64,000 bases of DNA from Pontibacillus marinus BH030004 = DSM 16465 (GTDB lineage: Bacteria; Bacillota; Bacilli; Bacillales; BH030062), in NCBI RefSeq assembly GCF_000425225.1, contig NZ_AULJ01000032.1:1-64000 (forward strand). The letters run 5' to 3'. Shown here piece after piece: positions 35,806 to 45,646 of the stretch. The position numbers and the translations under genes were made by a program. Each line of letters begins with the position of its first letter. The first letter of the stretch is position 1. Under the pieces are notes generated by a model, which worked only from the letters and a program-made list of their open reading frames with translations, had not been told where the DNA came from and ran no database searches.

Positions 35806-35820
35806 ATCTCAAAATTAGAT
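35806..35820. promoter_or_regulatory. GltC box candidate
   Basis: ATCTCAAAATTAGAT has arms ATCT/AGAT and the T-N11-A form of LysR sites. It lies in the 149-nt divergent gltC-gltA region, where GltC binds in B. subtilis. Confidence 0.6.
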
Positions 35821-35931
35821 CATTCCTATCTAAATTATATATTGTTTGAATTAGTTTGAAAACTTAAAATTAAATTTAAACCTAATTAACGTATTAAAGA
35901 AAAGTTATAGATTAGAAATGGGAGGTATATT

Positions 35932-38900
35932 ATGAAGTACAATCAGATACCAAATTCCCAAGGTCTTTACCACCCGGAATTAGAGCATGATGCATGTGGG
36001 ATTGGGCTTTACGCATCGATAAAAGGTGAAGCAACCCATGATATTGTAAAGAAAGGATTGCATATGCTTTGTCAGTTGGATCACCGTGGCGGTCAAGGAA
36101 GTGATCCTTTCACTGGAGACGGAGCAGGGTTACTAGTGCAAATCCCTGATCAATTTTTCCAGAAAACGTGTACGGAAATGAATTTACCTTCCAAGGGACA
36201 TTACGGTGTTGGGATGCTCTTCTTCTCAGACGATGAAGAACGAATCGCTGAAGAGGAACGAATCAATGAAGTTATAGAAAAAGAGGGGCAAAAGGTTCTT
36301 GGCTGGAGAACTGTACCTATAAATGTCGGAAAAATCGGAATTGGAGCACAAAAAAGCTGCCCAATTGTACGCCAGGTTTTTGTTGGCGCAAGTGAAGATT
36401 TTCAAGATGAATTAGCTTTTGAGAGAAAATTATATGTGATTCGAAAGCAAATCGAGTACTGGGCTAAAAATGAGGGGCGAGATTTTTATTTTCCAAGCTT
36501 CTCAAGTCAAACCATTGTGTATAAAGGTTTGCTTTTACCAGAGCAAGTAGATGCGTTTTACGAGGATCTTCAAGACGAAGATTTCGTATCTGCATTTTCA
36601 TTAGTCCATTCACGTTATAGTACAAACACGTTTCCAAGCTGGGAGCGTGCACACCCGAACCGTTATATCATTCATAATGGTGAAATCAACACATTACGAG
36701 GAAATATCAATTGGATGAGGGCGCGCGAAAGAGAAATGGTCTCTGATGCATTTGGGGATGACTTTAAGAAGCTTTTACCGATTTTAGATCAGAGTGGAAG
36801 TGACTCATCGGTATTAGATAACGCATTTGAATTCTTTGTTTTGGCTGGGCGTTCACCAGCACACGCAGCTATGATGTTGATTCCTGAACCATGGTCTCAA
36901 AATGAAAATATGAGTCCTGAAAAGAAAGCTTTCTATGAATACCATAGTACACTCATGGAGCCTTGGGATGGTCCTACATCCATCACATTTACAGATGGCA
37001 AGCAAATAGGAGCTATTTTAGACCGTAATGGACTTAGACCTGCTCGCTACTATGTCACAAAAGATGATATGATTATCTATTCCTCTGAAACGGGCGTCAT
37101 TGATGTGGAAGAAGAGGATATCGTATATAAAAACAGATTGAGCCCAGGTAAGATGCTTCTGATTGATTTAGAGCAAGAGCGTATTATTTCAGATGATGAG
37201 GTGAAGTCGGATGTAGCTCAAGCTTATCCTTATCAGGAATGGCTAGATGAAAACTTGGTTCGCTTAAATGAAGAGGATGCAGAAGCTGAAAGTAAATCAG
37301 TACCTGATGTATTCACTCGCCAACATGCTTTCGGGTACACATATGAAGACATTCATAAATACCTGATTCCAATGATTACAGAAGGCAAAGACCCAGTGGG
37401 AGCAATGGGGAATGATGCTCCACTTGCGGTATTGTCTGATCGTCCTCAATCATTATTCAACTATTTCAAGCAGCTATTTGCCCAAGTCACAAACCCTCCG
37501 ATTGATTCTATTCGTGAGAAACTCGTGACCTCTACGATTACCTATCTAGGTGCTGAAGGAGACATTTTACATCCGGGTGAGGATAACTGTCATCGTCTTC
37601 GAATTGATTCACCAGTTCTGTCAGAAGGCCAATTCAGACAAATCGAAAGAGATAAATATCCAGAATTTAAGAGCCGAATTATAGATGCTTTATTTGTTGA
37701 TGATCTTGAAGCGGAGTTAGAAGAGATTTGTGAGGAAGCAGAGAAAGCAATTGATGACGGTGTGAATTTACTTGTTGTATCTGACCGGAACATGAGCGAG
37801 ACACAAGTTCCTGTACCAACATTATTAGCAACAAGCGCATTGCACCAACATCTCGTTCGTGAACGTAAGCGTACTGAAGTGAGCATTATAGTCGAGTCGG
37901 GTGAAGCGAGAGAGGTACACCATTTTGCTGCTTTAATTGGTTACGGGGCTGATGCAATCTATCCGTATCTAGCTTATGAAACGTTAGCCCAGACAGTTGA
38001 AGATGATGAAGCATTAAATATTTCTGAGACTGAAGCGGTCCAGAAATATCGAGAAAATGTAACAACAGGTATCGTAAAAGTTATGTCCAAGATGGGAATT
38101 TCAACGATCCAAAGTTACCGAGGAGCTCAAATATTTGAAGCTTTAGGGATCAGTCAAAAAGTTATTGATCGTTACTTTACTGGTACAGTGTCACAGCTAG
38201 ATGGAATCGATCTCGATATTATTGCAAAAGAAGCGAAAGAGAGACATGAGGTAGCTTATCGAGATACGTTTAATCAAACATTAGAATCCGGCAGTGACTT
38301 CCAATGGAGAAAAAATGGAGAGTTTCATGCCTTTAATCCAACTACCATTCACAAATTACAGTGGGCTTGTCGTAGAAACGATTATGAATTATTTAAGGAA
38401 TACTCTGAAGCCGCTAACGAAGAGCGTATGAGTTTTCTGAGAAACTTATTTACCTTTAAGGAAGAATCGCCATCTATTCCTATAGAAGAGGTAGAGTCTA
38501 CTGATTCCATCGTTCAGCGTTTTAAAACCGGAGCGATGTCTTACGGTTCCTTAAGCCAAGAAGCGCATGAAGCTTTAGCGATTGCGATGAACCGAATTGG
38601 AGGCAAGAGTAATAGCGGTGAAGGTGGGGAAGACGCAGACCGATTCAAACCGGATGAGAACGGAGACCTTCGTAGAAGTGCTATTAAACAAATTGCTTCT
38701 GGTCGCTTTGGAGTAAAAAGTCATTATCTTGTGAATGCTGAAGAGCTTCAAATCAAAGTAGCTCAAGGAGCGAAGCCTGGTGAAGGTGGTCAGCTTCCTG
38801 GTAAAAAAGTTTATCCATGGATTGGTGATGTCCGAGGTTCAACTCCGGGTGTGGGATTGATTTCACCACCGCCACATCACGATATTTATTCCATCGAGGA

Positions 38901-40485
38901 TCTTGCACAACTGATTTACGACTTGAAGAACTCAAACCGAGACGCACGTATTAGTGTGAAGCTGGTTGCTAAATCCGGAATTGGTACAATCGCTGCTGGT
39001 GTAGCAAAAGGTGCAGCCGATGTGATCGCCGTGAGTGGTTATGATGGAGGTACCGGAGCATCACCGAAAACGAGTATTAAGCACGCAGGTCTACCATGGG
39101 AGCTAGGCTTATCAGAAACGCATCAAACACTAATGTTAAACGGTCTTCGCGATCGAGTGACGTTAGAGACGGACGGAAAACTGATGACAGGTAAAGATGT
39201 TGTTATGGCTTCTTTGTTAGGAGCAGAAGAATATGGCTTTGCAACGGCTCCATTAGTAGTTCTTGGCTGTATTATGATGCGTGTTTGTCATAAGGATACA
39301 TGTCCAGTTGGGGTTGCAACCCAAAGCCCAGAACTACGTAAGAAATTTACGGGGCAAGCGGATCACATCGTAAATTACATGTATTTTGTTGCAGAAGAAA
39401 TGCGTGAAATTATGGCAGAGCTCGGATTCCGTACTGTAGAAGAAATGGTAGGTCGTACGGATGTATTAGATGTAAGTGACCGTGCCAAAGCACATTGGAA
39501 AGGGAAGAATCTTGATCTATCCAAACTAATTTATCAACCAGATGGAGCTCGTACTTGTCAAAAAGAGCAAAATCACGGTATCGATCAAACGCTGGATGTA
39601 GAGAGAATCCTTCCTAAAGTTTCCGGGGCTATCAAAACGAAAAAGCCAATCAAAGCAGATTTCCCAATTAAAAATATTAACCGAACTGTAGGTACAATCG
39701 TCGGAAGTGAAATCTCCAAACGTTACGGTGAAGAGGGATTGCCTGCAGATACAATTTCACTACGTTTTAGAGGATCAGCGGGTCAGAGCTTTGGTGCATT
39801 CGTTCCAAAAGGCCTTTCCCTTCTATTAACGGGTGACGCGAACGACTATGTTGGAAAAGGCTTATCTGGCGGTAAGATCGCCGTTTCAAAACCAAATGAC
39901 GTGCCGCAGTCTAGCGATGATGTCATTATCGGAAATGTTGCCTTTTACGGCGCTACAGATGGCGAAGCGTATATTAATGGTCGAGCAGGAGAACGATTTG
40001 CTGTTCGTAATAGTGGAGCAAATGTCGTGGTCGAAGGAATCGGAGATCACGGATGTGAATATATGACAGGCGGCCGTGTAGTCGTTTTAGGTGACGTTGG
40101 TAAAAACTTTGCAGCTGGTATGTCAGGTGGCGTCGCTTATGTATTAACGGAAGATCATGAAGCGTTTAAATCGCTTTGTAACCAAGAATTGATCGACTTT
40201 GAACAATTGTCAGACCTTGAAGAAATTACTGAAGTTCATTCGATGATTCAAGCTCATTGGGACCATACAGGTAGTCTTCAAGCAGGTAAGCTGCTCAGTA
40301 ATTGGAAAGAATCCGTACCGAAGTTTGTTAAAGTAATCCCACATGACTTTAAGCAAATGCTACAACAAATCGAAGCGAAAAGAGCTGGCGGTTTATCTGA
40401 TAAAGAAGCGAGCTTAAGCGCATTTCAAGAAAAGTTTTCAAAAGGAAAACCATCTACAAACAAACCTGTTTTAGCAGGGAAGTAA
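35932..40485 (+). CDS. gltA: Glutamate synthase (NADPH) large subunit
   Basis: 1517 residues, full length. Transfers the amide of glutamine to 2-oxoglutarate, giving two glutamates. The N-terminal glutaminase domain has its cysteine in HDACGIGLYAS (cleaved to a free N-terminal Cys in relatives) and LVHSRYSTNTFPSWERAHPN. The central and FMN domains include SNSGEGGEDADRF, GRFGVKSHYL and AVSGYDGGTGASPKTS. The 3Fe-4S cysteines are in CIMMRVCHKDTCPVGVATQ, and a C-terminal GXG beta-helix ends the protein. Named gltA as in B. subtilis (gltB in E. coli). GGGAGG precedes the ATG; gltB follows 16 nt later. Confidence 0.98.
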   Translation: MKYNQIPNSQGLYHPELEHDACGIGLYASIKGEATHDIVKKGLHMLCQLDHRGGQGSDPFTGDGAGLLVQIPDQFFQKTCTEMNLPSKGHYGVGMLFFSDDEERIAEEERINEVIEKEGQKVLGWRTVPINVGKIGIGAQKSCPIVRQVFVGASEDFQDELAFERKLYVIRKQIEYWAKNEGRDFYFPSFSSQTIVYKGLLLPEQVDAFYEDLQDEDFVSAFSLVHSRYSTNTFPSWERAHPNRYIIHNGEINTLRGNINWMRAREREMVSDAFGDDFKKLLPILDQSGSDSSVLDNAFEFFVLAGRSPAHAAMMLIPEPWSQNENMSPEKKAFYEYHSTLMEPWDGPTSITFTDGKQIGAILDRNGLRPARYYVTKDDMIIYSSETGVIDVEEEDIVYKNRLSPGKMLLIDLEQERIISDDEVKSDVAQAYPYQEWLDENLVRLNEEDAEAESKSVPDVFTRQHAFGYTYEDIHKYLIPMITEGKDPVGAMGNDAPLAVLSDRPQSLFNYFKQLFAQVTNPPIDSIREKLVTSTITYLGAEGDILHPGEDNCHRLRIDSPVLSEGQFRQIERDKYPEFKSRIIDALFVDDLEAELEEICEEAEKAIDDGVNLLVVSDRNMSETQVPVPTLLATSALHQHLVRERKRTEVSIIVESGEAREVHHFAALIGYGADAIYPYLAYETLAQTVEDDEALNISETEAVQKYRENVTTGIVKVMSKMGISTIQSYRGAQIFEALGISQKVIDRYFTGTVSQLDGIDLDIIAKEAKERHEVAYRDTFNQTLESGSDFQWRKNGEFHAFNPTTIHKLQWACRRNDYELFKEYSEAANEERMSFLRNLFTFKEESPSIPIEEVESTDSIVQRFKTGAMSYGSLSQEAHEALAIAMNRIGGKSNSGEGGEDADRFKPDENGDLRRSAIKQIASGRFGVKSHYLVNAEELQIKVAQGAKPGEGGQLPGKKVYPWIGDVRGSTPGVGLISPPPHHDIYSIEDLAQLIYDLKNSNRDARISVKLVAKSGIGTIAAGVAKGAADVIAVSGYDGGTGASPKTSIKHAGLPWELGLSETHQTLMLNGLRDRVTLETDGKLMTGKDVVMASLLGAEEYGFATAPLVVLGCIMMRVCHKDTCPVGVATQSPELRKKFTGQADHIVNYMYFVAEEMREIMAELGFRTVEEMVGRTDVLDVSDRAKAHWKGKNLDLSKLIYQPDGARTCQKEQNHGIDQTLDVERILPKVSGAIKTKKPIKADFPIKNINRTVGTIVGSEISKRYGEEGLPADTISLRFRGSAGQSFGAFVPKGLSLLLTGDANDYVGKGLSGGKIAVSKPNDVPQSSDDVIIGNVAFYGATDGEAYINGRAGERFAVRNSGANVVVEGIGDHGCEYMTGGRVVVLGDVGKNFAAGMSGGVAYVLTEDHEAFKSLCNQELIDFEQLSDLEEITEVHSMIQAHWDHTGSLQAGKLLSNWKESVPKFVKVIPHDFKQMLQQIEAKRAGGLSDKEASLSAFQEKFSKGKPSTNKPVLAGK

Positions 40486-40501
40486 GAAAGGAGAGAGGTA
40501 A

Positions 40502-41986
40502 ATGGGGAAAGCAACTGGATTCATGGAAATCGCACGTGAAGAAGCAGCAGAAAGAAGCCCTGGTGAACGTATAAAAGACTGGAATGAATACGTTGCCCCT
40601 TTCTCGGATGAGGAAATGAAAAGGCAAGGAGCTCGCTGTATGGATTGCGGAACTCCTTTCTGTCACACAGGGATGGAGATTAAGGGTGTGGCAACAGGGT
40701 GCCCAATCAACAATCTGATCCCGGAATGGAACGACCTTGTCTATCGTGGAAGGTGGAAGGAAGCTTTAGAAAAGCTCCAAAAAACAAACAATTTCCCTGA
40801 ATTCACAGGGCGGGTTTGCCCCGCCCCTTGTGAAGGTGGGTGTACACTAGCAATTTCTGACCCAGCGGTAGCCATTAAGGATATCGAACGTACCATTATC
40901 GATAAAGGTTTCGAAAATGGGTGGATCACCCCTCGCATCCCTGAAGCTAGAACAGGGAAACGTGTAGCCGTTATTGGTTCAGGTCCAGCAGGCTTAGCTG
41001 CTGCAGACCAACTCAACCAAGCAGGCCATTCCGTAACGGTTTATGAACGTTCAAACCGTGCTGGTGGATTGTTAACGTACGGCATCCCTAACATGAAGTT
41101 AGAAAAAGATATCGTACAACGCCGTATTGATTTGTTAGAGCAAGAAGAGATTCAAATTGTAACGAATACAGAGGTTGGTAAGGATATTACCGCTGAAGAA
41201 TTACAAAATCAACACGATGCTGTAATTTTATGTACAGGAGCTCAAAAGCAACGTGATATGAACATTCCTGGACGTGACGCTAAAGGTATCCATTTTGCGA
41301 TGGATTACCTAACAGCCTCAACACAAAAGTTATTTAATGAAGATACTCAAGATCAATATATTAATGTTGAAGGAAAAGACGTTATTGTAATCGGTGGAGG
41401 AGACACAGGAGCTGACTGTGTTGCCACAGCTCTTCGACAAAAATGTAAGAGTGTTGTGCAATTTGGCAAACACCCTCAAAAGCCACTTAAGCGTACTGAG
41501 GATAACTTATGGCCAGAGCCACCAGATGTGTACACATTGGATTACGCCTATAAAGAGGCAGAGGGTGAGTTCGGAAAAGACCCGCGCCGTTACTCTATTC
41601 AAACAAAAGAATTCGTAACAGATGAAAACGGTGCTTTGAAAGAACTTCACACGATCCAACTGGAAAAGGTGAAAGACGAAGAAAGAGGATTTGTTCATCG
41701 CGAAATTCCAGGAACAGAACAAATCTGGCCTGCCCAACACGTATTCATCGCCATTGGCTTCGAAGGTCCTGAACAGCCTGTATTAAAACATTTCGATGTC
41801 AATACGACTGAAAGAAGCTGCGTGGATGCGAAGTATGGAGAGTACACAACTAGTGTAGAAGGCGTATTTGCTGCAGGCGACGCCAGAAGAGGGCAAAGCT
41901 TGATTGTGTGGGCGATTAACGAAGGTCGTGAAGTTGCTCATGAGGTAGATGAATATTTAATGGGTGTTTCTTACTTGCCATCATAA
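40502..41986 (+). CDS. gltB: Glutamate synthase (NADPH) small subunit
   Basis: 494 residues. Passes electrons from NADPH through FAD and 4Fe-4S clusters to the large subunit. Cysteine blocks for the clusters are RCMDCGTPFCHTGM, GCPINN and RVCPAPCEGGCTLA; FAD and NADPH loops are VAVIGSGPAGLAAADQL and VIVIGGGDTGADCVATAL, and the end has TSVEGVFAAGDARRGQSLIVWAI (read in parts). B. subtilis name gltB; gltD in E. coli. AAAGGAGAGAGG precedes ATG 40502. A terminator follows the stop. Confidence 0.97.
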   Translation: MGKATGFMEIAREEAAERSPGERIKDWNEYVAPFSDEEMKRQGARCMDCGTPFCHTGMEIKGVATGCPINNLIPEWNDLVYRGRWKEALEKLQKTNNFPEFTGRVCPAPCEGGCTLAISDPAVAIKDIERTIIDKGFENGWITPRIPEARTGKRVAVIGSGPAGLAAADQLNQAGHSVTVYERSNRAGGLLTYGIPNMKLEKDIVQRRIDLLEQEEIQIVTNTEVGKDITAEELQNQHDAVILCTGAQKQRDMNIPGRDAKGIHFAMDYLTASTQKLFNEDTQDQYINVEGKDVIVIGGGDTGADCVATALRQKCKSVVQFGKHPQKPLKRTEDNLWPEPPDVYTLDYAYKEAEGEFGKDPRRYSIQTKEFVTDENGALKELHTIQLEKVKDEERGFVHREIPGTEQIWPAQHVFIAIGFEGPEQPVLKHFDVNTTERSCVDAKYGEYTTSVEGVFAAGDARRGQSLIVWAINEGREVAHEVDEYLMGVSYLPS

Positions 41987-41992
41987 GATGAG

Positions 41993-42027
41993 GGTCTAGT
42001 CTCCGGGTTGGAGGCTAGGCTTTTTTT
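41993..42027 (+). terminator. Rho-independent terminator of gltAB
   Basis: GGTCTAGTCTCC pairs with GGAGGCTAGGC (G-U pairs and one bulge), followed by T7. The tandem array starts 6 nt later. Confidence 0.75.
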
Positions 42028-42032
42028 GTGTT

Positions 42033-42530
42033 GCGCCTGAATCTGGGGTGGGAGCGCCTGAATCTGAGATACGAGCGCCTGAATCTGAGATGCGAGCGCC
42101 TGAATCGGAGGTGGGAGCGCCTGAATCGGAGGTGGGAGCGCCTGAATCGGGGATGCGAGCGCCTGAATCGGAGGTGGGAGCGCCTGAACCGGAGATGCGA
42201 GCGCCTGAATCAGAGTTGCGATCGCCTGAACCGGAGATGCGATCGCCTGAACCGGGAATGCGAGCGCCTGAACCCAGGATCAGAGCGCCTGAACCGGAGA
42301 TGCGAGCGCCTGAACCGGAGATGCGAGCGCTTGAATCCGAGATGCGAGCGCCTGAATCCGAGATGCGATCGCCTGAACCGGAGATGCGATCGCCTGAATC
42401 GGAGAAGCGATCGCCTGAACCCGGAATGCGAGCGCCTGAATCGGAGGTACGAGCGCCTGAACTGGAGATGCGAGCGCCTGAACCGGAGATACGATCGCCC
42501 GAACCCAAGATACGAGCACCTAAACCCGAG
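42033..42530. repeat. GC-rich 21-nt tandem repeat array 2
   Basis: About 24 imperfect units of 21 nt, each beginning GCGCCTGAAYC and ending in GAGATGCGA or GAGGTGGGA. The period and the CGCCTGAA core are shared with array 1 at 34509-34838 (which has CGCCTGAAAATGGAG), so the two arrays are one family and flank gltC-gltAB. Several frames are open on both strands only because the period is divisible by three. The gene-free stretch 41987-42616 is made up of the terminator, this array and a short spacer. Confidence 0.85.
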
Positions 42531-42616
42531 CCGAGCCCCGTACCCACCCACACCAAACCATTCATCAAAATTTTCAGATAAATAGATTGACAGAAACCCA
42601 CTTAAAAGGTAAGGTT

Positions 42617-42805
42617 ATGATAAAGATATTACACAAATACAATAGAACGAATTATTTTTGTCATACGAAAGTTCGCTTGGGTGTGGCTTATTTTCAAAAC
42701 AAAAATGAAAGCGCTTTAAAACAAGCTCTAGTCAATCAACATAACTTATTACATTCGTTGCCACCAACCTACATAAAGAAAATAGCCCGAGCCTATCCAG
42801 ACTAA
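42617..42805 (+). CDS. Hypothetical 62-residue protein
   Basis: ATG 42617 follows AAGGTAAGG. The product is basic (MIKILHKYNRTNYFCHTKVR ... PTYIKKIARAYPD) and unrecognised. It lies between the tandem array and paaA, in the same direction, with no terminator visible between it and paaA. Possibly real; the ribosome site is modest. Confidence 0.4.
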   Translation: MIKILHKYNRTNYFCHTKVRLGVAYFQNKNESALKQALVNQHNLLHSLPPTYIKKIARAYPD

Positions 42806-42890
42806 CAAATCTCTCAAGTTGTTCTCAGTTATGTAACATAAAGATTTAACATCGTAATTTTGATGTAATGAAATAAGAGGAGGTCATAAA

Positions 42891-43859
42891 ATGGATGTCT
42901 TAACATCATTTGAGCGTTTGTCAGATGAAGAGAAGTATGAGCATTTTATGAAGCGTATTGAAGCAGGAGAAAAAATTGAAGCAGATGATTGGATGCCAGA
43001 GGAGTACCGCCAAACGTTAATCAAACTGATTTCCATGCACGGAATTAGTGAGATCATGGGCGCACTTCCTGAGAAAGAATGGGTTCCGAAAGCGCCTACT
43101 CTACGTCGTAAATTAGGCATTATGGCTAAGGTCCAAGACGAAATGGGGCATGGTCAGCTGTTACTACGCGTAGCTGAGGATCTCATGAAGCCTTACGGAA
43201 GAAACCGTGAAGACATCATGCAGGATCTATTTACAGGTCGTCTGAAGTTCCACAACGTTTTCCATATGCCTGCACCAACTTGGGGAGATGCTGGTTTAAT
43301 CGGCTGGCTTGTTGATGGAGCGGCGATTATGACGCAAACGAACATGTTAAAAGCATCTTATGGACCATACGCACGAGCACTTCAACGGATTTGTGCAGAG
43401 GAAGTTTTCCACGCACAGCATGGTGAAGCGATCATCATGGCACTTGCTGAAGGAACAGAGGAGCAAAAGGCGCTTATCCAAGATTCGCTAAATCGCTGGT
43501 GGGATTCCTTGCTTATGTTCTTCGGGCCTGCATCAGCAGATACAACAGGTTCATCTAAGCAAGATATCACGGTTAAATACAAAATCCGTTCCAAGACCAA
43601 TGAACAGCTTCGTCAGGATTTCTTTTCAAAATATGTTCCGAGAATCCTTTCTCTTGGCTTAGAGATTCCAGATGAAACGATGCACTATGACAAAGAAAAT
43701 GAAACATGGGTGTACCAGCAGCCAGACTGGAATGAATTTAAGAATATCGTGAAAAACAACGGACCAAAATCGAAGGATCGCCTTGACCTGCGCAAAAACG
43801 CATACGATCAAAACGCTTGGGTCCGCAAAGCACTTAGTCCAGATAATCAAGCAATCTAA
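42891..43859 (+). CDS. paaA: Phenylacetyl-CoA epoxidase subunit PaaA
   Basis: 322 residues. Catalytic diiron subunit that epoxidises the ring of phenylacetyl-CoA. Iron-ligand ExxH motifs are visible in KVQDEMGHGQLL and ICAEEVFHAQHGE, on the ferritin-like helices. AGAGGAGGT precedes ATG 42891. First gene of the unit paaABCD. A weak inverted repeat, ACATC-N8-GATGT (42850-42867), upstream could be a PaaX site. Confidence 0.95.
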   Translation: MDVLTSFERLSDEEKYEHFMKRIEAGEKIEADDWMPEEYRQTLIKLISMHGISEIMGALPEKEWVPKAPTLRRKLGIMAKVQDEMGHGQLLLRVAEDLMKPYGRNREDIMQDLFTGRLKFHNVFHMPAPTWGDAGLIGWLVDGAAIMTQTNMLKASYGPYARALQRICAEEVFHAQHGEAIIMALAEGTEEQKALIQDSLNRWWDSLLMFFGPASADTTGSSKQDITVKYKIRSKTNEQLRQDFFSKYVPRILSLGLEIPDETMHYDKENETWVYQQPDWNEFKNIVKNNGPKSKDRLDLRKNAYDQNAWVRKALSPDNQAI

Positions 43860-43892
43860 TCGAACTAGACATAAATGTGAGGAGGTCTTTTT

Positions 43893-44240
43893 ATGGACGA
43901 AACAGGTAAAGGGTTTTACCAAGAATTTGAAGTGTTTAGTAAGCGTACATTTAAATCTCCTTTCCAGCACCAATTCAGCTTACTGGCACCGAATGAAGAA
44001 TTAGCAATCGTAATGGCGCAGGAGAACTTCATGAGACGTGAGCCAGTAGCTGATATCTGGGTTGTGAAACGTTCAGATATTCGCATGCTGGATCAGGAGG
44101 AACGTGAAGGGCTTCAACGCTTAGATAACAAGGACTACCGAAATACGAAAGGGTACGGCTATTTGAAAAAGAAATGGCGTGACTACGAGCAAAACATGCT
44201 TGATGAAAAAGAGATCCTTTCATGGGGAGGGGATGACTAA
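43893..44240 (+). CDS. paaB: Phenylacetyl-CoA epoxidase subunit PaaB
   Basis: 115 residues, the small structural subunit that bridges PaaA-PaaC dimers. FYQEFEVFSKRTFKSPFQHQ, LLAPNEELAIVMAQENFMRR and DIWVVKRSDI match the family along the full length. GAGGAGGT precedes ATG 43893. Its stop overlaps the paaC start (TAATG), so the two are coupled. Confidence 0.93.
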   Translation: MDETGKGFYQEFEVFSKRTFKSPFQHQFSLLAPNEELAIVMAQENFMRREPVADIWVVKRSDIRMLDQEEREGLQRLDNKDYRNTKGYGYLKKKWRDYEQNMLDEKEILSWGGDD

Positions 44241-45055
44241 TGAAAACCGTAGAAGAAGCAAAACAAGATGCATCCTATAAAAGTGCGTTAACTGAGCTAT
44301 TGTACCAGTTAGCAGATGATGATTTTATCGTCGCTTACCGTGGCTCAGAATGGCTTGGATTAGCTCCCCACATTGAGGAAGATGTAGCTTTTTCATCTAT
44401 CAGTCAGGATACGATGGGGCACGCTACGATGTTTTATCAACTATTAGAGGAGCTAGGTGAAGGCGATGCTGATCACTTAGCACATGGCCGTACACCAGCT
44501 GAACGCAAAAACGCCATCATTTTAGAAGAAGTGAATGGACCTGGACATTATTTGAAAGAGCCACGCTATGACTGGGCTTTTGCCGTTGTTCGTCACTACT
44601 TCTATACACTAGCAAAGAAAATTCGAATGGAATCTGTAAAACAATCATCCTATGAACCACTGCAGCATGTAGCTGTGAAGGTGAACATGGAGTTGTACTA
44701 CCACCACATGCACTGGAAAACTTGGTTCATGCAGCTTACCGGCACACAGGGAGAGGCGCGCGAACGCATGTTAACAGCAGTAGAAACCGTACTTGAAGAT
44801 TTCGGAGGCGTTCTAACCCTAGGACCCAAAGAAGATGAAATCACTAAGCACGGATTGATTGAAGGAGAAGAATTCCAACGAAAAAGATGGTTACAAGAAA
44901 TAAAACCTATATTTGAATCATTAAATATAGAGATGCCTAAAGCACTTGGCATGAAGCGTGGAAATGGGCGAGCAGGTGAACACACTGAGGATTTAGATTC
45001 TGCAATTGACACGTTAACTGAAGTGTATCGCCAAGATCCTGCCGCTACATGGTAA
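44240..45055 (+). CDS. paaC: Phenylacetyl-CoA epoxidase subunit PaaC
   Basis: 271 residues, the ferritin-like but non-catalytic partner of PaaA. Typical segments are LLYQLADDDFIVAYRGSEWL, ISQDTMGHATMFYQLL and NMELYYHHMHWKTW. ATG 44240 shares one base with the paaB stop. paaD follows after 46 nt with its own strong ribosome site. Confidence 0.94.
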   Translation: MKTVEEAKQDASYKSALTELLYQLADDDFIVAYRGSEWLGLAPHIEEDVAFSSISQDTMGHATMFYQLLEELGEGDADHLAHGRTPAERKNAIILEEVNGPGHYLKEPRYDWAFAVVRHYFYTLAKKIRMESVKQSSYEPLQHVAVKVNMELYYHHMHWKTWFMQLTGTQGEARERMLTAVETVLEDFGGVLTLGPKEDEITKHGLIEGEEFQRKRWLQEIKPIFESLNIEMPKALGMKRGNGRAGEHTEDLDSAIDTLTEVYRQDPAATW

Positions 45056-45101
45056 TACGCCTCGCAACTAAGAAATATCATGAAAAGGAGGCGAAGAATC
45101 T

Positions 45102-45587
45102 ATGACTCTAGTGAAAGACAGTGTGATGACGAGTTTGGAATCTGTAAAAGATCCTGAAATCGATACAGTGAGTGTGATCGATTTAGGAATGGTAGAGGAT
45201 GTATCTTTTGAAGATGGGCATGTCTCCGTCAAAATGTTGCCGACTTTTATGGGCTGCCCTGCACTCGAAATCATTCAAAAGAATGTGGAAGAAGCTCTCT
45301 ATAAAGTTGAGGGCGTCGATTCAGTTGAGGTGAAATTCATCAACAACCCACCTTGGACATCCGATCGGATTACGGAGCAAGGACATGTGCGCTTACGTGA
45401 ATTCGGTATCGCACCACCACCAACGCACTCCGACAGTGGGGAATGGCACGTAGATTGCCCGTATTGTGGATCCACGTACACCACGATGGAAAACATTTTT
45501 GGACCAACTGCCTGCCGAAGCATTTTGTATTGTAAAGGCTGTAAAAATCCATTTGAAGCTATGAAACCAGTATCTACAATCATGTAG
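45102..45587 (+). CDS. paaD: Phenylacetate degradation protein PaaD (MIP18/DUF59 family)
   Basis: 161 residues. The N-terminal DUF59 domain is clear (SVKDPEIDTVSVIDLGMVED), followed by MGCPALE; the C-terminal zinc-type tail has CPYCGS and CKGCKNPFEA. PaaD-like proteins help load Fe-S clusters, by family analogy into the PaaE reductase, though no paaE is in this window. AAAGGAGGCG precedes ATG 45102. Confidence 0.93.
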   Translation: MTLVKDSVMTSLESVKDPEIDTVSVIDLGMVEDVSFEDGHVSVKMLPTFMGCPALEIIQKNVEEALYKVEGVDSVEVKFINNPPWTSDRITEQGHVRLREFGIAPPPTHSDSGEWHVDCPYCGSTYTTMENIFGPTACRSILYCKGCKNPFEAMKPVSTIM

Positions 45588-45591
45588 GAAG

Positions 45592-45616
45592 AGTGAGGCT
45601 TTACTAAGGCCTCACT
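45592..45616 (+). terminator. Intra-operon hairpin after paaD
   Basis: AGTGAGGC and GCCTCACT with a 9-nt loop, followed only by TTTAC. More likely a processing or partial-termination hairpin than a full stop, since paa genes continue. Confidence 0.5.
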
Positions 45617-45646
45617 TTACATAAAATTTAAAGGGGATGAATCCGA

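Noticed and set aside
34509-42530. CRISPR array
   Set aside because: The repeats are contiguous 21-nt units without unique spacers, and no cas genes are present.
41996-42601. Five overlapping open frames on both strands in the second GC-rich array
   Set aside because: Same reason as for array 1: heptad repeats in every frame, no ribosome site, position directly after the gltB terminator.
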